A DNA stretch of 64,000 nucleotides, from the NCBI GenBank assembly GCA_963803015.1, contig CAWDKV010000004.1, forward strand, positions 806,001-870,000. The letters run 5' to 3'. Source of the DNA: Berkiella sp963803015. GTDB lineage: Bacteria > Pseudomonadota > Gammaproteobacteria > Berkiellales > Berkiellaceae. Made by a program: the position numbers and the translations under genes. This document shows positions 1-8,572 of the stretch, in pieces (position 1 is the first letter of the stretch; each line of letters opens with the position of its first letter). Below the pieces are notes generated by a model. It did no database searches. It was not told the DNA's origin and saw only the letters and a list, made by a program, of their open reading frames with translations.

Positions 1-447
1 AAAGGAGCTGATTCAGCGGGTGTTATCCGCTATAGTGATAAACCCTTCCCGGGTGCAAAACCCTATAGCACTAATCCTTTGCCACTCTTTTCTCCCTCCC
101 TCTCTTCCAAAAAGGAAATCCCCCCCATGCCAACCAGCCCATCGGGGGCTTATCAATTAAACATTGTTTCCCCAGAAAATAATCAAATCTTTTCTGTTGA
201 TATGCAATCTATTCCCGTCAAACTCTCCCTTACCCCTCCTCTCCCTCCCAATGCGAAAATTCGCATCATATTAAATGGTAACAGCCTACCTCTATTTAGT
301 GACTTGAATGAAATTTCGCTTGAAGCGTTACCGCGGGGAACCTATCAACTACAAGCTGAACTGCTTACCCCCCAACAAACTGATCAAATCTCTGCCAAAA
401 GTTCCCTCATTACCTTTTATCAGCAACGTCCTTTTGTGAAAAAGTAG
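1..447 (+). CDS. DUF4124 domain protein, C-terminal part (5' end outside window)
   Basis: The reading frame is open from base 1, so the gene starts upstream of the window. The first residues (DSAGVIRYSDKPFPGAK) match the C-terminal half of the DUF4124 motif, a short domain found in secreted or envelope proteins of proteobacteria. A Pro/Ser-rich linker follows, then about 90 residues of beta-rich, Ig-like character (IVSPENNQIF through ALPRGTYQLQAEL). The stop is TAG at 445-447. The first internal ATG (127) would cut into the conserved part and is not the start. Function is unknown; an envelope location is inferred from the family. The promoter of the next gene overlaps the 3' end of this one. 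Confidence 0.7.
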   Translation, partial: KGADSAGVIRYSDKPFPGAKPYSTNPLPLFSPSLSSKKEIPPMPTSPSGAYQLNIVSPENNQIFSVDMQSIPVKLSLTPPLPPNAKIRIILNGNSLPLFSDLNEISLEALPRGTYQLQAELLTPQQTDQISAKSSLITFYQQRPFVKK

Positions 448-462
448 TCAAGTCTATATAAT
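434..462 (+). promoter_or_regulatory. Putative sigma-70 promoter of the L,D-transpeptidase gene
   Basis: A perfect TATAAT lies at 457-462 and TTGTGA (4 of 6 to consensus) at 434-439, separated by 17 bases. It sits about 90 bases upstream of the ATG at 553, and its -35 lies inside the end of the preceding gene. Assigned by eye only. Confidence 0.45.
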
Positions 463-552
463 GCTCAGCTGATCGGATTTAAGCTTTAGTTTGTTCTCTA
501 ACGGTCGATAGCTCATTTGTCATCAAGTAATTAAAGAGGTAGGAGTCTGCCA

Positions 553-1491
553 ATGAGAACTAATATTTCGGCAAACACATCCAGGCATAGCTTTTTATAC
601 ACGCTGACCTTAGGTCTTGTTCTAATAGGCTTGCCACAAATGAGTGCAGCCTTAACCTTTACCATGCCCCATAATGGCAATATCATTGGTAGGGTACAAT
701 ATTCCACAGTAGAGCCAGGGGAAACCTTGTCCGATGCTGGCAGAAGATTTGATCTGGGTGGCTATGAAATGATCGAGGCCAACCGTGGCGTTAATTTTTC
801 TAATCCAGAGGCAGGGACCAGACTCGTGATCCCTTCTCAATTCATCTTACCCGATGCGCCGCGCAAAGGCATCGTTATCAACTTAGCTGAATTGCGACTC
901 TATTATTACCATCCTGATGGTGTAACTGTTTCTACTTTTCCAGTAGGAGTAGGCCAAGACGGTTGGAATACACCACTTGGTAAAACCCAGATCGTGCGCA
1001 TGCGCAAAGATCCAACTTGGGTCGTACCCGATTCTATTTATGAAAATCGCATGGAGGGCGGCGATCCGACTCCTAAAGTTGTACCACCAGGGCCAACTAA
1101 TCCTTTAGGGCAATATGCGATGAGTTTAGGATTTACTAACATTGTCATTCACGGCACCCCTTACCCACGTGCGGTGGGTCTAAGAAGTAGCCATGGTTGC
1201 ATCCGCATGATGAATTCTGATGTAGAACAAATATTCAAGCAGGTAAAAGTGGGGACACCCGTCTATATCGTGCATCAAGCGGTTAAAATTGGTCGCGTTG
1301 GCAATGAATTATATCTAGAAGCGCATGAGCCCATTTCTGAGGAAATGCAGCAATCTACGCGACAAGATGTGCCGGCGTTGATTCGTAAAGCGGCAGGCGA
1401 TACCAAGCAAGTGAGCGTGGAATGGAATAGCTTAGATAATTTGGAATCAAGCGCTGACGGTTATCCTCAACCCATAGGGCAAATTCACTAA
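553..1491 (+). CDS. L,D-transpeptidase (YkuD family, ErfK/YbiS type)
   Basis: Periplasmic peptidoglycan-modifying enzyme of 312 aa. A signal peptide (about residues 1-33, ending SAALTF) is followed by a LysM-like segment (about 48-95, VEPGETLSDAGRRFDL). The YkuD catalytic domain (about 104-240) contains His200 (IHGTPYP), His214 and the nucleophile Cys216 in SSHGCIRM. Family members form 3-3 cross-links in peptidoglycan or attach an outer-membrane lipoprotein to it; which applies here cannot be read from sequence. The start is supported by AGAGGTAGGAG upstream. It is monocistronic, with its own likely promoter. The C-terminal 70 residues are variable. Family assignment is firm, the exact reaction is not. 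Confidence 0.9.
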   Translation: MRTNISANTSRHSFLYTLTLGLVLIGLPQMSAALTFTMPHNGNIIGRVQYSTVEPGETLSDAGRRFDLGGYEMIEANRGVNFSNPEAGTRLVIPSQFILPDAPRKGIVINLAELRLYYYHPDGVTVSTFPVGVGQDGWNTPLGKTQIVRMRKDPTWVVPDSIYENRMEGGDPTPKVVPPGPTNPLGQYAMSLGFTNIVIHGTPYPRAVGLRSSHGCIRMMNSDVEQIFKQVKVGTPVYIVHQAVKIGRVGNELYLEAHEPISEEMQQSTRQDVPALIRKAAGDTKQVSVEWNSLDNLESSADGYPQPIGQIH

Positions 1492-1500
1492 TCTTCAGTC

Positions 1501-1520
1501 CCCTCTCAGGGATGAGAGGG
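1501..1520 (+). terminator. Hairpin after the L,D-transpeptidase gene, possible terminator
   Basis: CCCTCTC and GAGAGGG form a 7-bp perfect stem with a 6-base loop, 9 bases after the stop codon. There is no clean T-run after it, so intrinsic termination is uncertain. Confidence 0.35.
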
Positions 1521-1531
1521 ATTGAAAGTGT

Positions 1532-1632
1532 CTTTGGTTTTAGGCTAGGCCGCAAGTGAGCGAAGCCCCAGGAGCGTACACTTAGTACGTGACTGGGGTG
1601 AGCGAGCGCAGCAACAACGCCTAAAATCAAAG
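1532..1632. repeat. Palindromic dispersed repeat, copy A, with terminal inverted repeats
   Basis: A 101-bp element bounded by CTTTGGTTTTAGGC (1532-1545) and GCCTAAAATCAAAG (1619-1632), inverted with 13 of 14 matches. Its centre folds: CCCCA 1566-1570 pairs with TGGGG 1594-1598, and CGTAC 1575-1579 with GTACG 1585-1589. A diverged relative lies at 43802-43956. It occupies the leader of trmL, ending 10 bases before the ATG, so it may affect that gene's mRNA. Confidence 0.7.
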
Positions 1633-1642
1633 TGAGAAGAGT

Positions 1643-2104
1643 ATGTTCCATATTGTTTTATATCAGCCTGAAATCCCACCCAATACCGGCAATATTATCC
1701 GTTTATGTGCCAACACCGGCGCGCAATTGCATTTGATTGAGCCTTTAGGTTTTGAAATAGATGATAAGCAACTCAAGCGCGCGGGTTTAGACTATCACAC
1801 TCTCGTGAATCTTCGGGTATACAAGGATTTTGCGGCGTGTAAAGAAGAACTAGGCTCTGCGAGGTTATTTGCTTTGAGCTCCAAAGGACATCTCAGTTAC
1901 GATAAACCCCGTTTTCAAAAAGGCGATGCTTTTATCTTTGGACCTGAAACTAGAGGTTTATCTGCGGCTTTTTTAGCAGATTTCCCAGCTGAAGCTGTAC
2001 TTAAAATCCCACAAACCACAAAGACCAGAAGCTTAAATCTCTCTAACGCTGCTGCAGTGATGGTGTATGAAGCGTGGCGACAACAAAACTTTATATCAAG
2101 TTAA
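1643..2104 (+). CDS. trmL: tRNA (cytidine/uridine-34-2'-O)-methyltransferase
   Basis: SPOUT-class methyltransferase of 153 aa, the usual TrmL length. It methylates the wobble ribose of tRNA-Leu isoacceptors using S-adenosylmethionine. Family motifs are all visible: NTGNIIRLCANTG near the N-terminus, FGPETRGL, and the knot-forming IPQTTKTRSLNLSNAAAV near the C-terminus. The ATG at 1643 is preceded by GAGAAG. Its 3' end overlaps the stop of the convergent gpsA by 4 bases. trmL next to gpsA/secB is ancestral order in gammaproteobacteria; the cysE gene found between them in E. coli is absent here. The leader carries the palindromic repeat at 1532-1632. Confidence 0.95.
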   Translation: MFHIVLYQPEIPPNTGNIIRLCANTGAQLHLIEPLGFEIDDKQLKRAGLDYHTLVNLRVYKDFAACKEELGSARLFALSSKGHLSYDKPRFQKGDAFIFGPETRGLSAAFLADFPAEAVLKIPQTTKTRSLNLSNAAAVMVYEAWRQQNFISS

Positions 2105-3132
2105 AACCCGTCTCGTGCTTCCACTTCTTCCTTGGGATCGCGCGCTAATAAATTCATCAAAGCCTGTTTCATCGGTAAGCCTTCATGCAAAATAGCATAG
2201 ACTTGGTGGCAAATTGGCATCTCAACACCATATTTCTTGGCCAATATTAAGACTTCGGCAACATTCTTTTTACCCTCGACCACTTGGCCAATTTCCTTTT
2301 CTGCTGCTTCCATTTCTTTGCCTTGCCCGACTGCTAAGCCAAAGCGACGGTTACGAGATTGATTATCGGTACAAGTTAAAACAATATCTCCCACACCAGA
2401 GAGTCCCATAAAAGTCTCTTGACGTGCTCCTAATTTCAAACCTAATCGACAAAGCTCTGCTAAGCCACGCGTCATCAGCGCAGCACGCGCATTGGCACCA
2501 AATCCTAATCCATCTGACATGCCAACGGCGATAGCCAAAATATTTTTCACCACACCACCTAGCTGAACCCCAATCACATCCGAACTTAAGTAAATACGGA
2601 AGTTTTCACCATGAAAAGCTTTTTGTAGTGTTTGACCCAAGGCACGAGAATTGGTTGCTAATGACACGGCTGTTGGCAAACCTTTAGCCACTTCTTGCGC
2701 AAAACTAGGACCAGATAGGACGCCGCTCGGAAAGTCCTGACCACAATTTTGATGAAAAACATCACTCAAAAGCTCTGCATGATGTGACAAACCTTTGGAC
2801 GCCCAAAAAATCGCCATGTCCTTCTTCAAAAAAGGTTTAAGCTGCTTTGTCATCTCGGCAAAAGCATGGCTGGGCACGGCGATAAGCACAATGGGCGAGT
2901 CCCCTAATGCTGCAAAGCAGGCATCCAAGTCACCATTTACTTGTATATTGGGAGGGAAAGGGAAGCCTGGCAAAAACTGCTTATTTTCTCTATCTGTGAG
3001 AAGTGCATTCACTTCTCTTGCATCATGTCCCCAAAGGGTAATGTGATGCCCTTGACGTGAGAAAGCAAGCGCTAGCGCGGTTCCCCAAGAACCTAAACCC
3101 AATATCAGTACATTTTTGCGTTGCGCAGTCAT
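2101..3132 (-). CDS. gpsA: Glycerol-3-phosphate dehydrogenase [NAD(P)+]
   Basis: Cytosolic enzyme reducing dihydroxyacetone phosphate to sn-glycerol-3-phosphate for phospholipid synthesis; 343 aa, typical length. The N-terminal dinucleotide-binding motif GLGSWGTALA (about residues 11-20) is followed by the conserved SGPSFAQEV and the LGGVVKNILAIAVG helix with the catalytic Lys. The C-terminal domain has the substrate-site motif GLSGVGDIVLTCT, SRNRRFG and VVEGKKNV. Its ATG overlaps the secB stop (TAATG), so it is translationally coupled to secB as the last gene of the rhodanese-secB-gpsA operon. Confidence 0.97.
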   Translation of the reverse strand: MTAQRKNVLILGLGSWGTALALAFSRQGHHITLWGHDAREVNALLTDRENKQFLPGFPFPPNIQVNGDLDACFAALGDSPIVLIAVPSHAFAEMTKQLKPFLKKDMAIFWASKGLSHHAELLSDVFHQNCGQDFPSGVLSGPSFAQEVAKGLPTAVSLATNSRALGQTLQKAFHGENFRIYLSSDVIGVQLGGVVKNILAIAVGMSDGLGFGANARAALMTRGLAELCRLGLKLGARQETFMGLSGVGDIVLTCTDNQSRNRRFGLAVGQGKEMEAAEKEIGQVVEGKKNVAEVLILAKKYGVEMPICHQVYAILHEGLPMKQALMNLLARDPKEEVEARDGF

Positions 3133-3611
3133 TAGGTGGAAGCTTTCCCTTCAGTTTGTTGTTTCTTTTGTTGCTCAAGATGTTGAATATATAGCGCATC
3201 AAAGTTAACTGGTGCTAAGAGAAGCTGGGGGAATCCGCCACGAATAACAATATCAGAGATAGCTTCACGCGCATAAGGATAGAGGATGTTAGGACAAACG
3301 CTACCTAGTGCATGAGAGAGTTGATCTGGTTGTAATCCTTTGAGCGTAAAAATCCCAGCTTGATTGACCTCAACTAAAAAGGCTACTTTATCACCCACTT
3401 TTACTGTCACGGTAATATGCAAAGCAATTTCGTGAATCGACTCTTCTAATTGATTTGCGCGTGTTTGCAAATCCACATTCACTTCTGGCTTCCATTCAAC
3501 ACGAAATATTTCAGGCGCATGCGGCGTTTCAAAAGAAACATCTTTGACGTAGATGCGTTGAATATTAAATTGTGGACCTTCTTGCGCAGCGGTTTGGTCT
3601 TCTGTTGCCAT
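3132..3611 (-). CDS. secB: Protein-export chaperone SecB
   Basis: Cytosolic tetrameric chaperone that keeps preproteins unfolded and hands them to SecA. The ATG at 3611 (MATEDQTAAQ) is chosen because GGAG precedes it at normal spacing, giving 159 aa, close to the family length; an in-frame ATG at 3689 would overlap the rhodanese gene. The SecB core runs from FNIQRIYVKDVSFE through HITVTVKV to NILYPYAREAISD and GGFPQLLLAPVNFDALY. The stop overlaps the gpsA start. As in E. coli, it sits between a membrane-anchored rhodanese and gpsA, but the grxC gene of that cluster is missing (a glutaredoxin gene occurs at 47947-48189). Confidence 0.97.
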   Translation of the reverse strand: MATEDQTAAQEGPQFNIQRIYVKDVSFETPHAPEIFRVEWKPEVNVDLQTRANQLEESIHEIALHITVTVKVGDKVAFLVEVNQAGIFTLKGLQPDQLSHALGSVCPNILYPYAREAISDIVIRGGFPQLLLAPVNFDALYIQHLEQQKKQQTEGKAST

Positions 3612-3652
3612 AATTGTCACTCCTTCGTATTTTGAAATATCAATTTTATTTA

Positions 3653-4078
3653 TTATTTTTGAGTAGTGGGCATGCTTTCTTGTACCCAACCCTGCATGCC
3701 ATTTTTAAGGTAATGCAGTTTTTCAAATCCTGCTGCTTGTAATAACTTACACACTTTAGGCGCTTCATTGCCATTGCCGCACACGACAATAATAGGCTTG
3801 GCTTTATATTTACCTAGAGAATGAAGGCGTTGCGCTAGCTCCGCTTGCGGCACATTCAAGGCACCCAAGATATGGGCTTTGCTAAAACCTTGTTGCGCTC
3901 GAATATCAACAACGACTCCCCCTGAATGATTAAGAAGATCTACTAACTGTTGATTACTGATCCCCGGAACACCGAAACTCCGATGACGCCACTCATTTAA
4001 CAAAAAGAGCAACAACAGCAACGCAAAAGTACCGCTCAGCATCCAATGTTGCATTAAAAAAGAGAAATAGGCTTCCAT
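3653..4078 (-). CDS. Membrane-anchored rhodanese-like protein (YibN type)
   Basis: About 141 aa from the ATG at 4078 (MEAYFSFLMQHWM); in-frame ATGs at 4096 and 4129 are alternatives. One N-terminal membrane helix (about 10-28, TFALLLLLFLL) is followed by a rhodanese domain: VVVDIRAQQGFSKAHILGALNVP, then the active-site loop VVCGNGNEA with a candidate sulfur-carrying Cys, and the C-terminal LKNGMQGW. Rhodaneses move sulfane sulfur; the partner is unknown. It is first in the operon with secB (41-base gap) and gpsA, and divergent from gpmI, reproducing the E. coli yibN neighbourhood. Confidence 0.85.
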   Translation of the reverse strand: MEAYFSFLMQHWMLSGTFALLLLLFLLNEWRHRSFGVPGISNQQLVDLLNHSGGVVVDIRAQQGFSKAHILGALNVPQAELAQRLHSLGKYKAKPIIVVCGNGNEAPKVCKLLQAAGFEKLHYLKNGMQGWVQESMPTTQK

Positions 4079-4163
4079 ATAACAATAGCCCTTCATTCGT
4101 GATAGAAAACTTGGCATTATACACTGCAATGTCCGCGCTGAAACTAATGGAACACAATAACTT

Positions 4164-5720
4164 ATGCTTACGGCAAAAAATAAACCAGTTGTTTTACTTA
4201 TTTTAGATGGCTGGGGTCATCGTGAAAATGGCAAAGAGAACGGCAATGCCATTGCCGCAGCAAAAACTCCCACCTGGGATGCCTTATTAAAAAACTACCC
4301 GCACACATTACTTTCTGGTAGTGGTGAAGACGTCGGCCTCCCAGAGGGACAAATGGGAAACTCTGAAGTAGGTCACCTTACCCTCGGGGCAGGTCGAACG
4401 GTCTATCAAGATCTCACTCGCATTACCAAAGCAATCAAAGAAGGCGATTTTTTTGAAAATATCGTTTTAAAAAATGCCTTTGCCAAAGCTGAAGAAAGCC
4501 ACCGTGCGGTGCATATCATGGGGCTGCTTTCACCAGGTGGTGTCCATAGTCATGAAGAACACATTTTTGCTTGCATCAAAATGGCAAGAGAAAATCACAA
4601 AGGTCCTATCTATGTTCATGCTTTTTTAGATGGTCGAGACACCCCGCCTAAAAGTGCGAAAGAATCGTTAACCAAATTAGAACAAGTTTTGAAAACTTAC
4701 CAGGCCAGTTTAGCCACTGTTATCGGACGTTATTGGGCGATGGACAGAGACCAACGTTGGGAGAGAGTCCAAGCTGCATTTGAAGCCATCGTTTATGGTA
4801 ATGCACAATATCAAGCTATATCAGGACCTGCAGCCTTAGATGCAGCTTATGCGCGCGAAGAAACAGATGAGTTCGTCAAACCCACTTGCATTACGCAAAA
4901 TCATCAAGCGCCTATTACACTTCAAGACGGTGATGTCGTTGTCTATATGAACTTTCGCTCCGACAGAGCACGCGCTTTGAGTTATGCCTTTATCTCCCCT
5001 GATTTTACAGGCTTTGACCGCGGCCATTACCCCAAGATAGCAGAGCTTGTCACACTGACAGAATATGATCAAAACCTCAACACACTTGTTGCATTCAAAC
5101 CCCAATCCTTTCACCAAGGACTGGGTGAATACTTACAAGATAATCATTTAAAGCAATTGCGCTTAGCGGAAACTGAAAAATATGCGCACGTTACCTTTTT
5201 CTTTAATGGCGGAATCGAAAAGCCGTTTATAGGCGAAGAGCGCATGTTAGTCCCTTCTCCTAAAGTTGCGACTTACGATATGCAACCTCAAATGAGTGCG
5301 CCGGAATTAACGCACATTTTAGTCAAACATATTTTAGAGAAAAAATTTGATGTGATTATCTGTAATTATGCCAATGCAGACATGGTCGGTCATACAGGTA
5401 ATTTTGAGGCAGCTATCGAAGCGGTTGAAGCATTAGATCAAGCGTTAACTCAAATCACCCACGCGCTAGAAAAGGTGGGAGGAGAAATGATAATCACCGC
5501 TGATCATGGTAATGCCGAATGTATGATTGATGATATTAACCATCAACCCCATACGGCTCACACTACATCCTTAGTCCCTTTTCTTTATTTTGGGAAACAA
5601 AAACTGCGCTTTAATAAAATGGGCACGCTAGCCGATGTCGCCCCCACCTTGCTTCATGTCATGGGTTTAGCGCAACCGCCAGAAATGACCGGCCATTCTT
5701 TAGTTGCTGAGATTTTATGA
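4164..5720 (+). CDS. gpmI: 2,3-bisphosphoglycerate-independent phosphoglycerate mutase
   Basis: Glycolytic enzyme interconverting 3- and 2-phosphoglycerate with two metal ions; 518 aa, full length. Alkaline-phosphatase-superfamily motifs are present: LLILDGWGHRE with metal ligand Asp15, the phosphorylated Ser67 in MGNSEVGHLTLGAGR, HAFLDGRDTPP, GRYWAMDRDQRW, MNFRSDRARAL, and the C-terminal metal sites YANADMVGHTG and TADHGNAE. It overlaps envC by ATGA, so the two are translationally coupled. Divergent from the rhodanese-secB-gpsA operon with 85 bases between starts, where the promoters must lie. Confidence 0.97.
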   Translation: MLTAKNKPVVLLILDGWGHRENGKENGNAIAAAKTPTWDALLKNYPHTLLSGSGEDVGLPEGQMGNSEVGHLTLGAGRTVYQDLTRITKAIKEGDFFENIVLKNAFAKAEESHRAVHIMGLLSPGGVHSHEEHIFACIKMARENHKGPIYVHAFLDGRDTPPKSAKESLTKLEQVLKTYQASLATVIGRYWAMDRDQRWERVQAAFEAIVYGNAQYQAISGPAALDAAYAREETDEFVKPTCITQNHQAPITLQDGDVVVYMNFRSDRARALSYAFISPDFTGFDRGHYPKIAELVTLTEYDQNLNTLVAFKPQSFHQGLGEYLQDNHLKQLRLAETEKYAHVTFFFNGGIEKPFIGEERMLVPSPKVATYDMQPQMSAPELTHILVKHILEKKFDVIICNYANADMVGHTGNFEAAIEAVEALDQALTQITHALEKVGGEMIITADHGNAECMIDDINHQPHTAHTTSLVPFLYFGKQKLRFNKMGTLADVAPTLLHVMGLAQPPEMTGHSLVAEIL

Positions 5721-6871
5721 TTACAAGAGAAAAAATCCTATCCTTTTTACTCCTAGCTCCTTTAATACTGCATTATCCACAAAGCAGTGCAGCCGCTTCT
5801 GATTCTGAAAAAACCAAAAAAAAGCTAGAAGAAGTTCAGCATAAAATAAAAAAATTAGAAAAAAATCTCTATCACTCTCGTCACCAAGAAAAATCACTGA
5901 CGCAAGATCTTGCCAAAACTGAAAAAGATATCGGTGAATATAGCGAAAAGATGAGAACATTTAGCTCTAAAAATAGTGCTTTGAATGACAAGTTAACGCA
6001 TTTGCAAAAAGAAAGGACAATACTAGGTCAGCAATGCGCAAGCCAACAAACTGCTGTTCTACAACTCATGCAATATAACCTGCAACACGACAAGAAAGAG
6101 AAGTTGCAACTACTCTTATCTCAAAACAATTTTTCAAGTCTTGCCCGTACAGATCAGTATTATCAATATTTTTATGCCGCCAAATCCAAAAAAATAGCTT
6201 CTTTGCAAAAACAATTAGATAACATTGTGCTTTTACAACACCAAATCACCCATACCCAACAGCAAACAAAAATCTTACAAGAAAAATGGGAAAGCGAAAA
6301 AAAACAACTTGAGAGTCAAAAAATAAAACGCACCCAGATATTAACGCAATTATCAAAGCAACTGCAAAAAGATCAAACAGAACTCTCACAACTCGCTGAA
6401 CAAGAGAAGCACTTAGAATCTCTAGTACAAACCCTTGAACACAAATTAAAAGCGATTCCGCTATTAGGCAACTCTTCGTTTGCCTTTGCTAAAATGAAAA
6501 AACAGCTTACTTTTCCCCTTTCTGACTCCCATGCCAAAATTGGCGTGCATCCTCTGCTTTCTAGCAAACAAAACAAAAAAAGTTATATCCACGCCAAAAC
6601 CGATACCCCTGTTGTCGCAATTGCATCTGGACGTGTCGTATTTTCAGAATGGTTACGCGGTATTGGTTTACTGTTGATTGTTGATCACGGTAACGGTTAC
6701 ATGAGTCTTTATGGTAACAATCAAAAACTGTACAAATCCCTAGGCGATTCAGTAAAACAAGGAGAAATGATTGCACGCGTCGGACAAAGCGGCGGACACG
6801 CCGAACCCGGGTTATACTTTGAAATAAGAAAGGACGGAAAAGCTTTAGATCCCTCGCCATGGTTTGGCTAA
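5717..6871 (+). CDS. envC: Murein hydrolase activator EnvC (degenerate M23/LytM)
   Basis: Periplasmic protein of 384 aa that in relatives activates amidases splitting septal peptidoglycan. A signal peptide (about 1-26, ending SSAAA) precedes a long coiled coil (about 30-235, rich in K, E and Q). The C-terminal LytM domain (about 290-384) includes VDHGNGYMSLYGNN and GLYFEIRKDGKALDPSPW. The HxH zinc motif of active M23 peptidases is replaced (Tyr in LYFEIR), as expected for a non-catalytic activator. It shares the ATGA junction with gpmI and is followed by ctpA 95 bases on, as in many gammaproteobacteria. Confidence 0.92.
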   Translation: MITREKILSFLLLAPLILHYPQSSAAASDSEKTKKKLEEVQHKIKKLEKNLYHSRHQEKSLTQDLAKTEKDIGEYSEKMRTFSSKNSALNDKLTHLQKERTILGQQCASQQTAVLQLMQYNLQHDKKEKLQLLLSQNNFSSLARTDQYYQYFYAAKSKKIASLQKQLDNIVLLQHQITHTQQQTKILQEKWESEKKQLESQKIKRTQILTQLSKQLQKDQTELSQLAEQEKHLESLVQTLEHKLKAIPLLGNSSFAFAKMKKQLTFPLSDSHAKIGVHPLLSSKQNKKSYIHAKTDTPVVAIASGRVVFSEWLRGIGLLLIVDHGNGYMSLYGNNQKLYKSLGDSVKQGEMIARVGQSGGHAEPGLYFEIRKDGKALDPSPWFG

Positions 6872-6966
6872 GATTAAAAGCAGATAAAAAATTTACCGTC
6901 TACTTTTTATAGGGTGCGGTCGGTTTAACCGCTTTGGATCATTAGTGCAAAAGATAAGGATGATGT

Positions 6967-8391
6967 ATGCAGTTTCATACATGTCGCCAATTTTTACAGG
7001 GATTTGTTTTCTTTTTAGCATTCTCTCTTCCTGCATTCGCGCAATCGCAAAAATCACCAGAGGAAGTATTACCACTGGAAGATTTACAGCGTTTCACTGC
7101 GGCGGTGGAGCAAATTCGTAAATATTATGTAAAACCTATTGAAGACAAAGAGATCTTTGAAAATGCCATACGGGGTATGTTAGCAGGCCTTGATCCCCAT
7201 TCAGCTTATCTTGATCCCAGCGATTTTTCTGAACTAAGGGCGGCAACCTCGGGTAAATTTGGCGGCCTGGGAATTGAAGTCACTCTAGACGATGGTTTTG
7301 TACGCGTCGTCAGTCCCATCGACGACACACCTGCATCACGCGCTGGTATAAAAGCTGGTGATATGATTATCCGCTTAGATGATACACCCGTAAAAGGGAT
7401 GACTTTGAAAAAAGCGGTCGAACTCATGCGGGGAGATAAAGGGTCTGATATTGTATTAACGATTATCCGTAAAGGCGCGACTCAGCCTATCAAAGTGAAA
7501 GTGACACGCGATGTGATTAATGTCAAAAGCGTTCGCACCAAACTATTTGATAAAAATTATGGTTATGTTCGCATTTCTCAATTTCAAGTGCATACCGGCG
7601 AAGATCTGCTTAAAGCTATCGATGATCTCAAAAAACAAGCAGATAACAATTTAAAGGGCCTCATCTTAGATTTGCGAAATAACCCTGGTGGTATTTTTGA
7701 GTCTTCTGTTCAAGTTTCTGATGCCTTTTTAGACAAAGCTAAACTTAACTACAATGGCTTAATCGTCTACACAGAAGGTCGTTTACCAGGTTCTGAAATT
7801 AAAGAGTATGCCGAACATTCTGATGTTTTGAAAGGCGCCCCCATCATTGTCTTAGTGAATGGCGGCTCTGCTTCTGCTTCTGAAATTGTTGCTGGTGCTT
7901 TGCAAGATCATAAACGGGCCTTAATCGTTGGAACCCAAACCTTTGGTAAAGGCTCTGTACAAACCGTATTGCCACTACAAGAAAATTACGGCATAAAGCT
8001 CACGACTGCCCTTTATTTTACACCAGCAGGACGCTCTATTCAGGCACAAGGGATTAAACCAGATATCGAAATTGCAGATATGAAGGTTGAAGCTAAAAAG
8101 GATGAGCTGGAAGAAATGATAGGCTTACGTGAAGCTGATCTTGAAGGTCATTTATCAGCACCCACTACCAAAGATAAATCAGCGGCTAAAACAGAAGCAA
8201 AACCCAAGCTGAGCAAAGAAGAAGAAAGTACGGATGTTTTACGCCAAGATTATCAATTGAATGAATCGTTGAATTTACTAAAAGGCCTGGTCTTTGTCGG
8301 TAAAGAAAATGCTAAAATCAACGTGCAACAAAATGGTAATAGCAATACTATCGAAAGAGCAAAAACGAAATCGAAAGCGATTGAAAGGTAA
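6967..8391 (+). CDS. ctpA: Carboxy-terminal processing protease (S41 family)
   Basis: Periplasmic serine protease of 474 aa. The signal peptide ends near LPAFAQ (residue 25). A PDZ domain (about 95-180, FGGLGIEVTLDDGFVRVVSPI) leads into the S41 catalytic domain: LILDLRNNPGG, Ser303 in GGSASASEIV and Lys328 in TFGKGSVQT. The Ser-Lys spacing of 25 is the family norm. The last 90 residues are charged and low-complexity (KDKSAAKTEAKPKLSK) and probably disordered. AAGGATGATGT precedes the ATG. Members trim C-termini of envelope proteins and regulate murein hydrolases, which fits the position behind envC. Confidence 0.93.
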   Translation: MQFHTCRQFLQGFVFFLAFSLPAFAQSQKSPEEVLPLEDLQRFTAAVEQIRKYYVKPIEDKEIFENAIRGMLAGLDPHSAYLDPSDFSELRAATSGKFGGLGIEVTLDDGFVRVVSPIDDTPASRAGIKAGDMIIRLDDTPVKGMTLKKAVELMRGDKGSDIVLTIIRKGATQPIKVKVTRDVINVKSVRTKLFDKNYGYVRISQFQVHTGEDLLKAIDDLKKQADNNLKGLILDLRNNPGGIFESSVQVSDAFLDKAKLNYNGLIVYTEGRLPGSEIKEYAEHSDVLKGAPIIVLVNGGSASASEIVAGALQDHKRALIVGTQTFGKGSVQTVLPLQENYGIKLTTALYFTPAGRSIQAQGIKPDIEIADMKVEAKKDELEEMIGLREADLEGHLSAPTTKDKSAAKTEAKPKLSKEEESTDVLRQDYQLNESLNLLKGLVFVGKENAKINVQQNGNSNTIERAKTKSKAIER

Positions 8392-8421
8392 GCTAAACTT
8401 TAAGATTTGATAAATTCACCC

Positions 8422-8455
8422 GCGCTATCGCGAGCCTAAGGGCTCGCCTTAGCGC
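8422..8455. terminator. Strong hairpin between ctpA and the DUF1800 gene
   Basis: GCGAGCC (8430-8436), loop TAAG, and GGCTCGC (8441-8447) form a 7-bp stem, extended beyond a 2-base internal loop by GCGCTA (8422-8427) with TAGCGC (8450-8455). There is no T-run, so it may be an attenuator, a Rho-dependent boundary or a palindromic repeat rather than an intrinsic terminator. The rest of 8392-8572 shows nothing else. Confidence 0.4.
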
Positions 8456-8572
8456 AACCTCCTTAAACTAAGTCTCCCACCTAAAAAACAAGCTATACCC
8501 CAACTATTTACATCCCTGATCTTGTGTTCTTTACTTAAAGCATCCTTTCGCTTAAGAGCTGTTCAAACAAAC

